DNA of 64,000 nt. Origin: Neoalteromonas facilis (GTDB lineage Bacteria; Pseudomonadota; Gammaproteobacteria; Enterobacterales; Alteromonadaceae). The first letter of the stretch is position 1. Every line of letters begins with the position of its first letter. Below the pieces are notes generated by a model. That model saw only the letters and a list, made by a program, of their open reading frames with translations. It was not told where the DNA came from and did not search any database. The position numbers and the translations under genes were made by a program. The stretch covers positions 186,001-250,000 of the forward strand of contig NZ_PEAY01000002.1 of the NCBI RefSeq assembly GCF_002807665.1, given 5' to 3'. Positions 8,773-16,602 of this stretch are shown piece by piece.

Positions 8773-9165
8773 CTAATTTGCAGTGATTTCTATCGGATTT
8801 TCGTTTCTATCAAACACGACATAACGAAAAATATTGTTACCTGTCATCACATCGTTAGTCATTTTGTTTAGATAGGGTTCTGCAGCTTCTGTAGTAGGAG
8901 GCTTATTTGAATCGCCCCCAAGACTGGCTATAAATACAAAATCCCAGTCTTTGTTTATGCTATCGGCTTCCTTCACTAAAGCGGCAAATTCAGACAGCTC
9001 ATTAGGCAGTTTATCCACCACCATTTTGGGTGCAATGGAACCTTTTTTATCTTCTCGCTTTCTGCTTTTGTTGGTCTCGTCAGTTTTTGCGAACAAAAAC
9101 AACAAGCGCTGCTTTTCGCTTTGCTCTTGCGCTTTTAATAAAAGGTCGGAAAACATGCCAGACAT
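8773..9165 (-). CDS. Small conserved protein, often annotated 'ribonucleotide reductase subunit alpha'
   Basis: A 130-residue soluble protein without signal peptide or membrane segment. It has a FSDLLLKAQEQSEKQRLLFLF start, a PKMVVDKLP strand, a W-D-FVFIASL core and an acidic C-terminal half. I recall this as a widespread proteobacterial family that databases label 'ribonucleotide reductase subunit alpha'. It has none of the catalytic features of a reductase, so the name is not informative. Here it sits directly after nrdG-nrdD on the same strand, and the 120-bp gap before it contains a cluster of NarL/NarP heptamers, suggesting expression under nitrate. No function is assigned. ATG start. 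Confidence 0.75.
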   Translation of the reverse strand: MSGMFSDLLLKAQEQSEKQRLLFLFAKTDETNKSRKREDKKGSIAPKMVVDKLPNELSEFAALVKEADSINKDWDFVFIASLGGDSNKPPTTEAAEPYLNKMTNDVMTGNNIFRYVVFDRNENPIEITAN

Positions 9166-9234
9166 AACAATGGGCCTCTTGAAAGTTTCTGACTAAAGCG
9201 TACACATCGCTCGATCTTTATGCCATTGCGCACA

Positions 9235-9263
9235 AGGGGTAATGAACTACCCCTTAATAGGTA
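9235..9263. promoter_or_regulatory. NarL/NarP heptamer cluster upstream of small conserved gene
   Basis: TACCCCTTAATAGGTA at 9248-9263 matches the NarL/NarP 7-2-7 consensus at every defined position. A third heptamer, AGGGGTA at 9235-9241, also matches perfectly and faces the first across six bases. The cluster lies 70-98 bp upstream of the minus-strand gene starting at 9165 and just after the nrdD stop. The 8-bp inverted repeat AAGGGGTA/TACCCCTT could also act as a weak hairpin, but no T run follows on either strand. Confidence 0.7.
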
Positions 9264-9285
9264 AAAACACTATATATGCGTCAGT

Positions 9286-11076
9286 CTATGTGTGAAGCCG
9301 CGTGCGAATATGGTAGTGACGAAGGGCATGCTCATTCCTCCGCCCTTTAGAAAAAGCAGACACGCGTTTTAAGTAACCAATCACCCGAGTTCCGTGGTCT
9401 ATGTCTTCTGAGCCGCATGATGGGCAAACGTGTAAAGTGCGCTTGTCGATAGTTTCGCAAACATTGCAGATCGTAATCTTTACGTTCACACAAAAATAGT
9501 TACATCCTGCTTTCGCAGCAATATTAAGAAGATTTAAGGCGTTTTTGTAGGTTAACGTTTCCTCAAGATTGAGGTGAAGTGCTGAACCACCATCAAGGTA
9601 TTGGTTTAACTCTCTACCGTGCAGTATAAACTTGTCGATATGCGTGGTATTTGTATCCTCGACAAGATAAAGATAACTATTATAGCAGTCTCTGTTAGCT
9701 ACATAGCCATCTTGTCTATCCCACTTGGCATTTTTGACTCCCAAATTTTCTGCAGGCACAAATTCAGTGTTGAACTGACATTTAAAGTGCTGCGATGCAG
9801 CCCGGTTTTGTTCGTAAATGACTTGCAATTGAGACCTGACAAAGTCTTTGTATTTTGGATTATTACCAACTTCAATACCTAAAAACTCAGCGGCTTCTGC
9901 CAGTCCGTTCACTCCCAGCGTTAAAAATTGCTTATCCAAGCTAATGAAGCCTGCGTCATAAACAGGTAGTGCTCCCGCTGCTTTATACTCCTCGATGAGT
10001 CTACGATAAGCAACTTGATACTTGTGTATCTTCTGAACTTCAGTGCTTAAATCTCTGTCATCCTGAATTAATCGGTTCATATTTATGGTGATGACGTTAA
10101 TAGAACCTGTCGATACACCCCCAGCACCCAAGCTATAGGAAAACGTATTGTCTGTTATCTCGTTGCGTAATCGGCAACAAGAGGCTAATGAATCGGCGCT
10201 TTCGGATTGGTAAACAAAAAATGAGTTACCTTCACTCATCGCTTTAGCACATTTCGCTGCAAAATTGATGTCTTTGACTTCCCCATCCTTTGTCAACATC
10301 GCTGCTGTGACTACTGGAAAGGTGAGCACGGCCCGCTTGCGCTCATCGTTAAACCACTCGAGAAAGAATGCTTGCAGCGATTCGATGTTCTCCCATTTGG
10401 GTTTACTCATGTCAGGAAACACAAATTCGCCAAACATTGAATCGAAATAGAACTCGTCATAAAGCGATATGTTCCAAAATACACTTTGATAACCCCGCGC
10501 AGCTGCAGGTTGGTTTAGGGCATAAACAACATGCTGTAGATGGTTAGCTACCTCTTTTGCATGCGTATTCAGATAATTTTCTCCATAATCTCGACGTGCA
10601 AAATGGTCGAAATAAACCAGAAACTCGACCGTCGCAATTGCGCCAGCAAATTGGGCACTGATAGCAAACACTAAATTGACAAAACTGCCACAGAACGACT
10701 CAATATGTTGCGGAGCTCTGGATTCACCACCAAGTTCAGTCAACCCATTTAGGAGAAATGGATACATGGTAATTGAGGTGCAATATGGCTTTAGGCTGGT
10801 TTCATCATGCACATAGATCTCATGTGACTCGATTTGCCGCTGGTACTCAAAAGCTAGTTCTTGACCAAACAGTTCCTCAATCTTATTACTCACCAGTGCT
10901 CGGTTTACCTGAATAAAGTAGTCTTTCATTAGTTCAGCTTCGAGTGTGGCAATGTTTTTGTTTGTCACATTTGCGTTGGCGTCTAACTTCGCGCCATCAG
11001 CAGCGGTTTCAGCATTTAAGTAACTATCGATAAACTGCAGTTTTTGTTTTAAATGTCTATCATCAAGTGTTAGCAC
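9286..11076 (-). CDS. nrdD: Anaerobic (class III) ribonucleoside-triphosphate reductase, short form
   Basis: A 596-residue glycyl-radical enzyme that makes deoxynucleotides without oxygen. The C-terminus has the zinc site CNVC...CPSC at about 551-571 and the glycyl-radical motif RVIGYL near 580. The SLASCCRLRNEITDN segment carries the active-site finger loop, and GSINVITINMNRL is typical. At 596 residues it is shorter than the ~710-residue E. coli enzyme and lacks an N-terminal ATP-cone, so allosteric control should differ. The start is GTG at 11076, preceded by GGGAG, inside the end of nrdG (14-bp overlap). The activase gene precedes the reductase here, the reverse of E. coli. Confidence 0.93.
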   Translation of the reverse strand: MLTLDDRHLKQKLQFIDSYLNAETAADGAKLDANANVTNKNIATLEAELMKDYFIQVNRALVSNKIEELFGQELAFEYQRQIESHEIYVHDETSLKPYCTSITMYPFLLNGLTELGGESRAPQHIESFCGSFVNLVFAISAQFAGAIATVEFLVYFDHFARRDYGENYLNTHAKEVANHLQHVVYALNQPAAARGYQSVFWNISLYDEFYFDSMFGEFVFPDMSKPKWENIESLQAFFLEWFNDERKRAVLTFPVVTAAMLTKDGEVKDINFAAKCAKAMSEGNSFFVYQSESADSLASCCRLRNEITDNTFSYSLGAGGVSTGSINVITINMNRLIQDDRDLSTEVQKIHKYQVAYRRLIEEYKAAGALPVYDAGFISLDKQFLTLGVNGLAEAAEFLGIEVGNNPKYKDFVRSQLQVIYEQNRAASQHFKCQFNTEFVPAENLGVKNAKWDRQDGYVANRDCYNSYLYLVEDTNTTHIDKFILHGRELNQYLDGGSALHLNLEETLTYKNALNLLNIAAKAGCNYFCVNVKITICNVCETIDKRTLHVCPSCGSEDIDHGTRVIGYLKRVSAFSKGRRNEHALRHYHIRTRLHT

Positions 11077-11539
11077 ACTTATTCTCCCAAAATTTATGGT
11101 TTAGTAATTCGCCTGTATTGACGTTTATTAGTTTTTGATTGGTCGACGGGGAGTCGAGTCCGCCAAGTGAAAAAATCCACTTGCCGGTTTTCAAGAATGA
11201 CAGTTGTTTTTGGATTTTTGAGGATACTCTTGGTAGTCCGGTATAAAGACAGGTCTTGAGTTGTGATTGTCTGGCAATACGGAGCTTTTCTATCAAAGCT
11301 TCTGTGTTCCACTCACCGCCAAAAAAGAGCACGCAAGTTATAAATCCCTCGTATTTCTTTAGATATGTAGCAAACAGTTCATTGGTCAGTGATTTGCCAA
11401 GATTGCAATCCCAAATATCGCTGCTGTGGCAGCCCTCACAACGCAACTTACAGCCTGTTATCGTGAATCCAAGTGATACCTCATCAGGTACTTCTTGAAA
11501 CAGTACTTGAGGTTCCAGTGAGTTAAAAAGGGGTTGCAT
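11063..11539 (-). CDS. nrdG: Anaerobic ribonucleotide reductase activating protein
   Basis: A 158-residue radical-SAM activase. The motif CKLRCEGC at about residues 30-37 is the CxxxCxxC that holds the 4Fe-4S cluster, preceded by GFTITG; FFGGEW corresponds to the glycine-rich SAM-binding strand. It installs the glycyl radical on NrdD. It is the first gene of the nrdG-nrdD unit, overlaps nrdD by 14 bp (so translational coupling is likely) and is controlled from the FNR/NrdR region upstream. ATG start. Confidence 0.93.
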   Translation of the reverse strand: MQPLFNSLEPQVLFQEVPDEVSLGFTITGCKLRCEGCHSSDIWDCNLGKSLTNELFATYLKKYEGFITCVLFFGGEWNTEALIEKLRIARQSQLKTCLYTGLPRVSSKIQKQLSFLKTGKWIFSLGGLDSPSTNQKLINVNTGELLNHKFWENKCANT

Positions 11540-11551
11540 AAAATAGCCTGG

Positions 11552-11567
11552 AAACTACATGTAGTGC
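11552..11567 (-). promoter_or_regulatory. NrdR-like box, promoter-proximal
   Basis: AAACTACATGTAGTGC matches the NrdR box consensus ACACWATATATWGTGT at 12 of 16 positions and is nearly palindromic. It begins 32 bp from the second box, the three-helical-turn spacing typical of NrdR site pairs. It would overlap the predicted nrdG transcript start. Confidence 0.7.
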
Positions 11568-11570
11568 CAC

Positions 11571-11576
11571 ATAATC
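11571..11576 (-). promoter_or_regulatory. Predicted -10 of nrdG promoter
   Basis: Read on the minus strand the hexamer is GATTAT within TGATTATG. It is placed correctly for a class II FNR promoter with the FNR box centred near -41.5. It lies between the two NrdR-like boxes, so NrdR binding should block it. Confidence 0.5.
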
Positions 11577-11583
11577 ACCAAAA

Positions 11584-11599
11584 GCACTATATGTGGTGT
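11584..11599 (-). promoter_or_regulatory. NrdR-like box, distal
   Basis: GCACTATATGTGGTGT matches the NrdR consensus at 13 of 16 positions. NrdR is the zinc/ATP-cone repressor that controls most bacterial ribonucleotide reductase operons. The box touches the FNR site. Confidence 0.75.
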
Positions 11600-11612
11600 T
11601 GATCCAGATCAA
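11599..11612 (-). promoter_or_regulatory. FNR box upstream of nrdG-nrdD
   Basis: TTGATCCAGATCAA is a perfect match to the FNR consensus TTGAT-N4-ATCAA. It is centred 66 bp upstream of the nrdG start codon and lies in line with the predicted -10 for activation when oxygen is low. Confidence 0.85.
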
Positions 11613-11736
11613 ACCTTCCAGCGGATCATCATTTTTCCATCTTCTCACAAAACGCTAAGTTGCAAAAAATGTCAGGCAGTTGAGCGCTTAACGTACTTCT
11701 ATCCATTCGAACGAAAGCTACGTAGATATTTCTTTA

Positions 11737-13392
11737 CTACATCCCGATCACTTTTTCTGCTGCTCTAGTTACCCATGAGTCAAGAGCATCTCGCTCGCTT
11801 GTGATCTTGTTATCAGGGTGCCCCAAGTACTCCCTAACTGAAGTGTTCTGCGAAATAAACTGACGTTTCCAGCTCATTGCATTCAATCCTTCGTCCTTAT
11901 ATGCAGTCATTAACTCATCGAGAATTCTTTGAAATGTGATGGAGGTATCACCTGCACGGAAAAATAATGTGGATAAGCTTTCAGTATCCAATGTCCCGTC
12001 TTTCTTTGGTTTACTCGTTAATTCAATTTCTAATATTTGAATCGTCGTCGATCTGTCTCGCTTAACAATAGCATGACAATATCGACGAGGTCTGCCTCCA
12101 ACCAAATGCTGGCTGCGACATCTTTTCTTCGGGACGTCTCCTATACTGCTCTGAATCTGCCAGCCGTGCTCTTCCTTCAGTTTTTGCAGCATAGATTGAA
12201 AGAACACAATTTTCTCAGGTGCATCGATTAAGTCTGGAGGGTAAAGATTGTCAACATCCGCCTTTGGCCCCTTTCCCTTGTCACTCCCTTTCTTTAAGCT
12301 GGCCAATTCTTCAGGGGGTTGCTCCTGTAAATCATCCAAATCTGGTTCAGTTTGTGGTGGTAGCACTTTTACTTGCCTTGTGCTTCTTCTCGTGTCGAGT
12401 TCTACATCAAAGTGCAAGCGACTTCTGCCTAACTTCACCAAGTGTCTTTTTCTATTTGAATTCGGTTTTGTGTCTGGATCCAGCTCTCTAATGTTTACGG
12501 GGGGAGTATTTGGCGGTTTAGGTTTTTCGTCACTATCTTCAGGGGCTGTGTTAAGTAAAAGGTGATCATCAGGGTGTGAAAAATAAACAACATCAAGGTC
12601 AGGTGCTTTAAGGCCAGAAACTGACCTAATCTCTCGAATAAACACCTGATTTATTTCAGACTCTCTGCCCGTATAGCCTGCAAGTGAAATTTCACAGTGG
12701 CTTAAGTCTGGCGGCGTAAAATCAAATGTCCACCGATCTGCGCCGTTGACAATGATTGAATTCTGATTAATTGATTTGAAAATCGAGCCGAAGCTATCTT
12801 GTATGTCAGGATCAAACAACAACCACGTAAAGAACTTTCGGTACTGTAAGCTATTCATGTACCTAAGGGGAATATTCGCAGACAATTCAATGTTACCAAT
12901 CCAATCTTGAGACCAGGATTTACCGAGTTGCCAAGTATTCCCCTGATAAACAGCTGCGCGAACGACTTCTGAAGAATGAAAGAAAAGCATGCGTGCAACT
13001 TCTGCAATTGGTAACCAATATACTTTTTCGTCCGTCTCGATCCCATATAGAACACAATTGTCGAATTGGCTTGCAAGACCTTGAGAACGTTTCAAAGTAT
13101 CAGGTAAATCACGAAAAGTAGTCTTTTGCCAGCGGTCTAGTTTTGGTAGCACAACGGTTTCTGTCCACCCCTGAGCCTTGTTTTCTGTGGATGTTCTTGG
13201 AAAAACGGTCCCCGGCGTTAATGCAGGAAGTAGGTCAATTGGTAAGGACCTTCTAATATTCCCCATTTCTTTATTATGGAAATAGCAAACCACTCTCCAC
13301 TCTTGTCCTGGTTTTTGAAACCAGTCACCCAGCAATAACAATTTTGATCCTTTGGGGATTCCACGAATGCCAATTTCATCGACCTCAGACAT
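11737..13392 (-). CDS. tnsE: Tn7-type target selector TnsE
   Basis: A 551-residue protein, close to the 538 residues of Tn7 TnsE, in the TnsE position at the end of tnsABCDE. A low-complexity acidic and proline-rich linker (about 285-385) separates an N-terminal region from a conserved C-terminal domain with SQHLVGGRPRRYCHAIVK and ILEIELTSKPKKDGTLDTES, which I recognise as the TnsE DNA-binding domain. TnsE directs Tn7 to conjugating plasmids and replication forks through the sliding clamp. It starts 8 bases after tnsD stops. The presence of TnsE suggests that the element can spread between cells on mobile plasmids. Confidence 0.85.
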   Translation of the reverse strand: MSEVDEIGIRGIPKGSKLLLLGDWFQKPGQEWRVVCYFHNKEMGNIRRSLPIDLLPALTPGTVFPRTSTENKAQGWTETVVLPKLDRWQKTTFRDLPDTLKRSQGLASQFDNCVLYGIETDEKVYWLPIAEVARMLFFHSSEVVRAAVYQGNTWQLGKSWSQDWIGNIELSANIPLRYMNSLQYRKFFTWLLFDPDIQDSFGSIFKSINQNSIIVNGADRWTFDFTPPDLSHCEISLAGYTGRESEINQVFIREIRSVSGLKAPDLDVVYFSHPDDHLLLNTAPEDSDEKPKPPNTPPVNIRELDPDTKPNSNRKRHLVKLGRSRLHFDVELDTRRSTRQVKVLPPQTEPDLDDLQEQPPEELASLKKGSDKGKGPKADVDNLYPPDLIDAPEKIVFFQSMLQKLKEEHGWQIQSSIGDVPKKRCRSQHLVGGRPRRYCHAIVKRDRSTTIQILEIELTSKPKKDGTLDTESLSTLFFRAGDTSITFQRILDELMTAYKDEGLNAMSWKRQFISQNTSVREYLGHPDNKITSERDALDSWVTRAAEKVIGM

Positions 13393-13400
13393 AAACCTGT

Positions 13401-14930
13401 CTATTCTTCCCTTTTTTCTAACTCTTGTATTTCAGTTTCAATCTTGGGTGTAACCAACTCTTCCCGGATGGCAGCTTTTCTGAGTAAACGCCATCGTTTA
13501 ACCTCAAGGTTGTTCGATTTTATTTGTTCATAAGCAATACGCAATCGATAGAGTTGATGGTCTTCTACCGATTCTTCGTGAGAAGCCAACCACGCCGTCG
13601 TCCTCGGTAGTTCAGATAAATGCTTCTCTACAGAGTTTGAACGGCGTAATTCCCGAATTAATCGCGTTCTTGTTAAACGCGGTCTGTTGGGCCCTGTAGC
13701 CATGCCCTCGTAAACCGATTCAAGATGCTCAACGTTTTTAGCATCCCAATCATTGTAGTTAACAACGTAGTGACTTTGCGCAGTTACTTTTCTTCTTGGC
13801 CTATTAGACATCAACCAATTCTTGTCGTTGCGATACAACCAAGCATAGGTAGCACCGCCACTCTCGATACTTCTAAGCTCTTTAACGCCTGCGCTTGGGT
13901 AGCGCTTGAGCATATCTACCCAAATCGACCTGTATTCAGCAACTTCATGTTGTGCCGAGACTTTTTTACTAGAATGACTAAACACTAAAATTCTGTCCGG
14001 AAGCCTGTGCACTTTTTCAAATAACTTAGTTACCGACAATTCGGGGACTATTGCAGTGGTAACGAGCAAATGGCGCAAAGGGTGAAATGACTTACGATGT
14101 TTTCGAAATAAGTTCGTCAGCCAGTAGCTGCTTTCTGAATCCTGAAATTGATCCTGGAATACTGTTCCCGCCCAAGTTTTCTTCAGTAGCCTATGTATTT
14201 CCTGATGGCAGATCCGGCTCTTTCTCACTAGTCCGAGTTCGACTGCTAAATTTCTGTAAAATAATGTCCAGCGGTTAAAGCCAAGCCCTTTAAATTGCCT
14301 TGCATTAAGTAATTGTTCGTACCGGTCATGCAGTTCTCTTTCAATATCTTTCAGCTCTATATGTCTGATATCTGAATTCAATTTGCTCTCGTTCGCTGCA
14401 ATAAAAAGATGTTTCTCTTTCGGATGGAAAGATATCGTTGAGTACTCCAGTAAACATGAATGGCGACTGCAAAACGCCAAGCCTGACAATTGATGAACTC
14501 GTTTCCAATAACACTCACCGAATTCCTGATGCTGTTCTTTCAAACATTTAGGGCAATAGCGAAAGTACTCTGGTTGTTTGATTGCACTTGCAGCAATACC
14601 AGATCGCGTATGAATGTCGCCTCCAGAGTCTGAACTCATGGAATGAATAGTTTTTGAAGCCTGTTTCTGCGACAAGAAAGGTAAACTAATCGGTGCCAAT
14701 GTGAATGACTCTATCAACTCTTTCACACTAGTTGGCCAAACAAGTTGAAGGTTATTAACGAGCGAATTTAAGTGGCTTGGTAAGTCTGGAACAGCTACAG
14801 CTGTTGAAGAAGAAAATACTTCCCGAACAATAGCTTTTTGATTGCCAGCTAAGCCAGTATGTTGCGCATACCGTGCAACTATGCTGTACAGCAATTCGTC
14901 ATGATAAGGAACAGGAAAGTAGCCCAGCAT
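13401..14930 (-). CDS. tnsD: attTn7-specific target selector TnsD (TniQ family)
   Basis: A 509-residue protein, the same length as Tn7 TnsD (508). The N-terminal TniQ domain begins with YFPVPYHDELLYSIVARYA and contains a zinc finger with C126-P-K-C129 and C154-S-R-H157. TnsD binds the 3' end of glmS and recruits TnsC to direct insertion just downstream. The glmS end in this window encodes the conserved NLAKSVTVE target residues. The ATG overlaps the tnsC stop region with a 1-base gap, so translation is likely coupled. Full length with no frameshift seen. Confidence 0.93.
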   Translation of the reverse strand: MLGYFPVPYHDELLYSIVARYAQHTGLAGNQKAIVREVFSSSTAVAVPDLPSHLNSLVNNLQLVWPTSVKELIESFTLAPISLPFLSQKQASKTIHSMSSDSGGDIHTRSGIAASAIKQPEYFRYCPKCLKEQHQEFGECYWKRVHQLSGLAFCSRHSCLLEYSTISFHPKEKHLFIAANESKLNSDIRHIELKDIERELHDRYEQLLNARQFKGLGFNRWTLFYRNLAVELGLVRKSRICHQEIHRLLKKTWAGTVFQDQFQDSESSYWLTNLFRKHRKSFHPLRHLLVTTAIVPELSVTKLFEKVHRLPDRILVFSHSSKKVSAQHEVAEYRSIWVDMLKRYPSAGVKELRSIESGGATYAWLYRNDKNWLMSNRPRRKVTAQSHYVVNYNDWDAKNVEHLESVYEGMATGPNRPRLTRTRLIRELRRSNSVEKHLSELPRTTAWLASHEESVEDHQLYRLRIAYEQIKSNNLEVKRWRLLRKAAIREELVTPKIETEIQELEKREE

Positions 14931-14931
14931 A

Positions 14932-16602
14932 CTATCCAGCCAGTAATTTATGGACAGGGTAAATAATACCTTTCTCCTTCATCACCTCATACATAGATCC
15001 TGATTTATCCGCATAAATCTTTCTGAGGTCTTTCTCAGATAGTTGACCCCAGCTGTCTCTGTTTGTATAGACTGGTTTGGTGTCAGCCTTTGTCTTTCTT
15101 GTCTTTCTTGTCTTTTCTTCACCCGTTTGTGTAAGCGCGGTTGTCGCCATTTGTATTATCTGAATCAAGGTAAGTTCTGGATTCCTCAACAAAGCATCTG
15201 CAATAAGAGGCTTCGCAATGTCTTCCGGAATACCCATTGAGACGATAGTCTGTATCGCTGAATTAGCGATGTTCGTCTCATCAGCTTCTCCCAACTCAAT
15301 CCTTTTAGGTTTTTCTAGTGGTTTAGATACAAGCTTATCCATTGCGTTTATTATGCTACTTTCAAATTTTGGAAAAATGAGATCATTGCATTCTTCAAGT
15401 TTCTTCTTGTTGCCAGTCCGCAGTGCTTCAAGCAACGGTTTAACGATTGAAAACTCATCTTCAAATACCTGCTCCAATAGTTCAGGAGAAAGAATTTCGT
15501 CTTCTGAAGTTGACGCCAATAAGACTGCACGTGCTTGAGCTAGACAAAAGAGTTTCACAACTATATCGGGCACCCCTTGTGTCAGCTCATACAGTTTATT
15601 TGTCAGCGATTCATTTCTTTCAACTTTGTTTCTAAGCCACTGATAAGGCCACAGCTCTTCAAGAAAATCTTCCCAGCTTTCATCCTTAGGTAATCGATCC
15701 CAGACCAGACTTCCATCTCCACTTGCACGTCTTGCCTGCCGGAACTCGCTCGCAAATAGACGTAGAGCTTTGGGCGTACCAATAAGTACAACGGAGACTT
15801 CTACGACATTTACTAACGTCACCAAAAAGTTAATCATCTTTTTCTCGCCACCGCTTTTGGCTAGGCTCATGTGCTGGAATTCATCGATGACAATCAAACC
15901 AATGGCATGTATAAGGCAAAGATCAGCAACATCTGCCATCATTTTTGCAATGGTAGGTTTACCAGATGCGTAAGTGTCTCGATAATCGAGATTAAGACGG
16001 CGGTCAAGTGCGATAAAAAAACTTAAACAAAAGTCCGCGAGCGAGCCGTCATATGGACAATCAACTTTAAGCCAGGGCACCTGAAGCATATGTAGGTCTG
16101 GATGATAAATCACTCGGGGGTAGGTGTTCAGTACAAGGTTTGTCGTGGTTGATTTCCCCGCTCCGGAAATCCCTGCAATGGTCATAGATGAAGCAGGAGA
16201 GTCCACATCATCATGCATGTAAGTTGTAAGGTTTTCGTTCTGAATCAAGCCGCGAATTGAGTTAAGCTTTCGCTTGAATGTTGCGGTTTTTGGGTTCCTA
16301 TTGAGGTAGCTGCATCTGATCAGTTTTGACAGCTTCTGCTCGATAATGATGTGGTTGGTTTGGGGAACAAAAAAATCTCGCGTTAAGCGGTTTATTGCAT
16401 GAGTTCGAATATGGCATGGTAAATTCATTTCTTCAGGTTGAAAATGTGGCCTCTTTGTCAAAGATTTTGCTACTTCTATTGGGCTCATAATTACCGGAAG
16501 CGCTGCAATCAGGGGGTTTTCATCGTACTCAGGCAAGCCTGTTTCTTTATATTCTGCTTGAGGAAATCTAGTTATTTTTTCATTAGTCATCTGAGTCCCC
16601 AC
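14932..16602 (-). CDS. tnsC: Tn7-type AAA+ regulator TnsC
   Basis: A 556-residue AAA+ ATPase, nearly identical in length to Tn7 TnsC (555). Walker A is GISGAGKS at about 144-151 and Walker B is LIVIDEF at about 236-242; a sensor-like VVLIGTPKALRLF segment follows. The C-terminal NRDSWGQLSEKDLRKIY segment resembles the TnsA-contacting tail of TnsC. TnsC links target selectors TnsD or TnsE to the TnsAB transposase. The reading frame opens with GTG at 16602, but the ATG at 16590, six bases after GGGG, is the better start. It overlaps the end of tnsB by 8-20 bp, depending on the start used. Confidence 0.95.
   Translation of the reverse strand: MGTQMTNEKITRFPQAEYKETGLPEYDENPLIAALPVIMSPIEVAKSLTKRPHFQPEEMNLPCHIRTHAINRLTRDFFVPQTNHIIIEQKLSKLIRCSYLNRNPKTATFKRKLNSIRGLIQNENLTTYMHDDVDSPASSMTIAGISGAGKSTTTNLVLNTYPRVIYHPDLHMLQVPWLKVDCPYDGSLADFCLSFFIALDRRLNLDYRDTYASGKPTIAKMMADVADLCLIHAIGLIVIDEFQHMSLAKSGGEKKMINFLVTLVNVVEVSVVLIGTPKALRLFASEFRQARRASGDGSLVWDRLPKDESWEDFLEELWPYQWLRNKVERNESLTNKLYELTQGVPDIVVKLFCLAQARAVLLASTSEDEILSPELLEQVFEDEFSIVKPLLEALRTGNKKKLEECNDLIFPKFESSIINAMDKLVSKPLEKPKRIELGEADETNIANSAIQTIVSMGIPEDIAKPLIADALLRNPELTLIQIIQMATTALTQTGEEKTRKTRKTKADTKPVYTNRDSWGQLSEKDLRKIYADKSGSMYEVMKEKGIIYPVHKLLAG

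Noticed and set aside
9232-9256. AAGGGGTA/TACCCCTT hairpin as the nrdD terminator
   Set aside because: No T run follows the stem on the minus strand, and the arms are better explained as NarL/NarP heptamers.
9267-9282. ACACTATATAT as a third NrdR box before the small conserved gene
   Set aside because: Only the left half matches; the right half shares none of the consensus bases beyond position 11.
11613-11736. Gap between tnsE and the nrdG control region as the left end
   Set aside because: No copy of ACAAAAAACTATCATACTT or a close variant and no repeated motif is present.
12219-12565. Serine- and leucine-rich frames opposite tnsE
   Set aside because: They arise from the low-complexity linker of TnsE read on the other strand.
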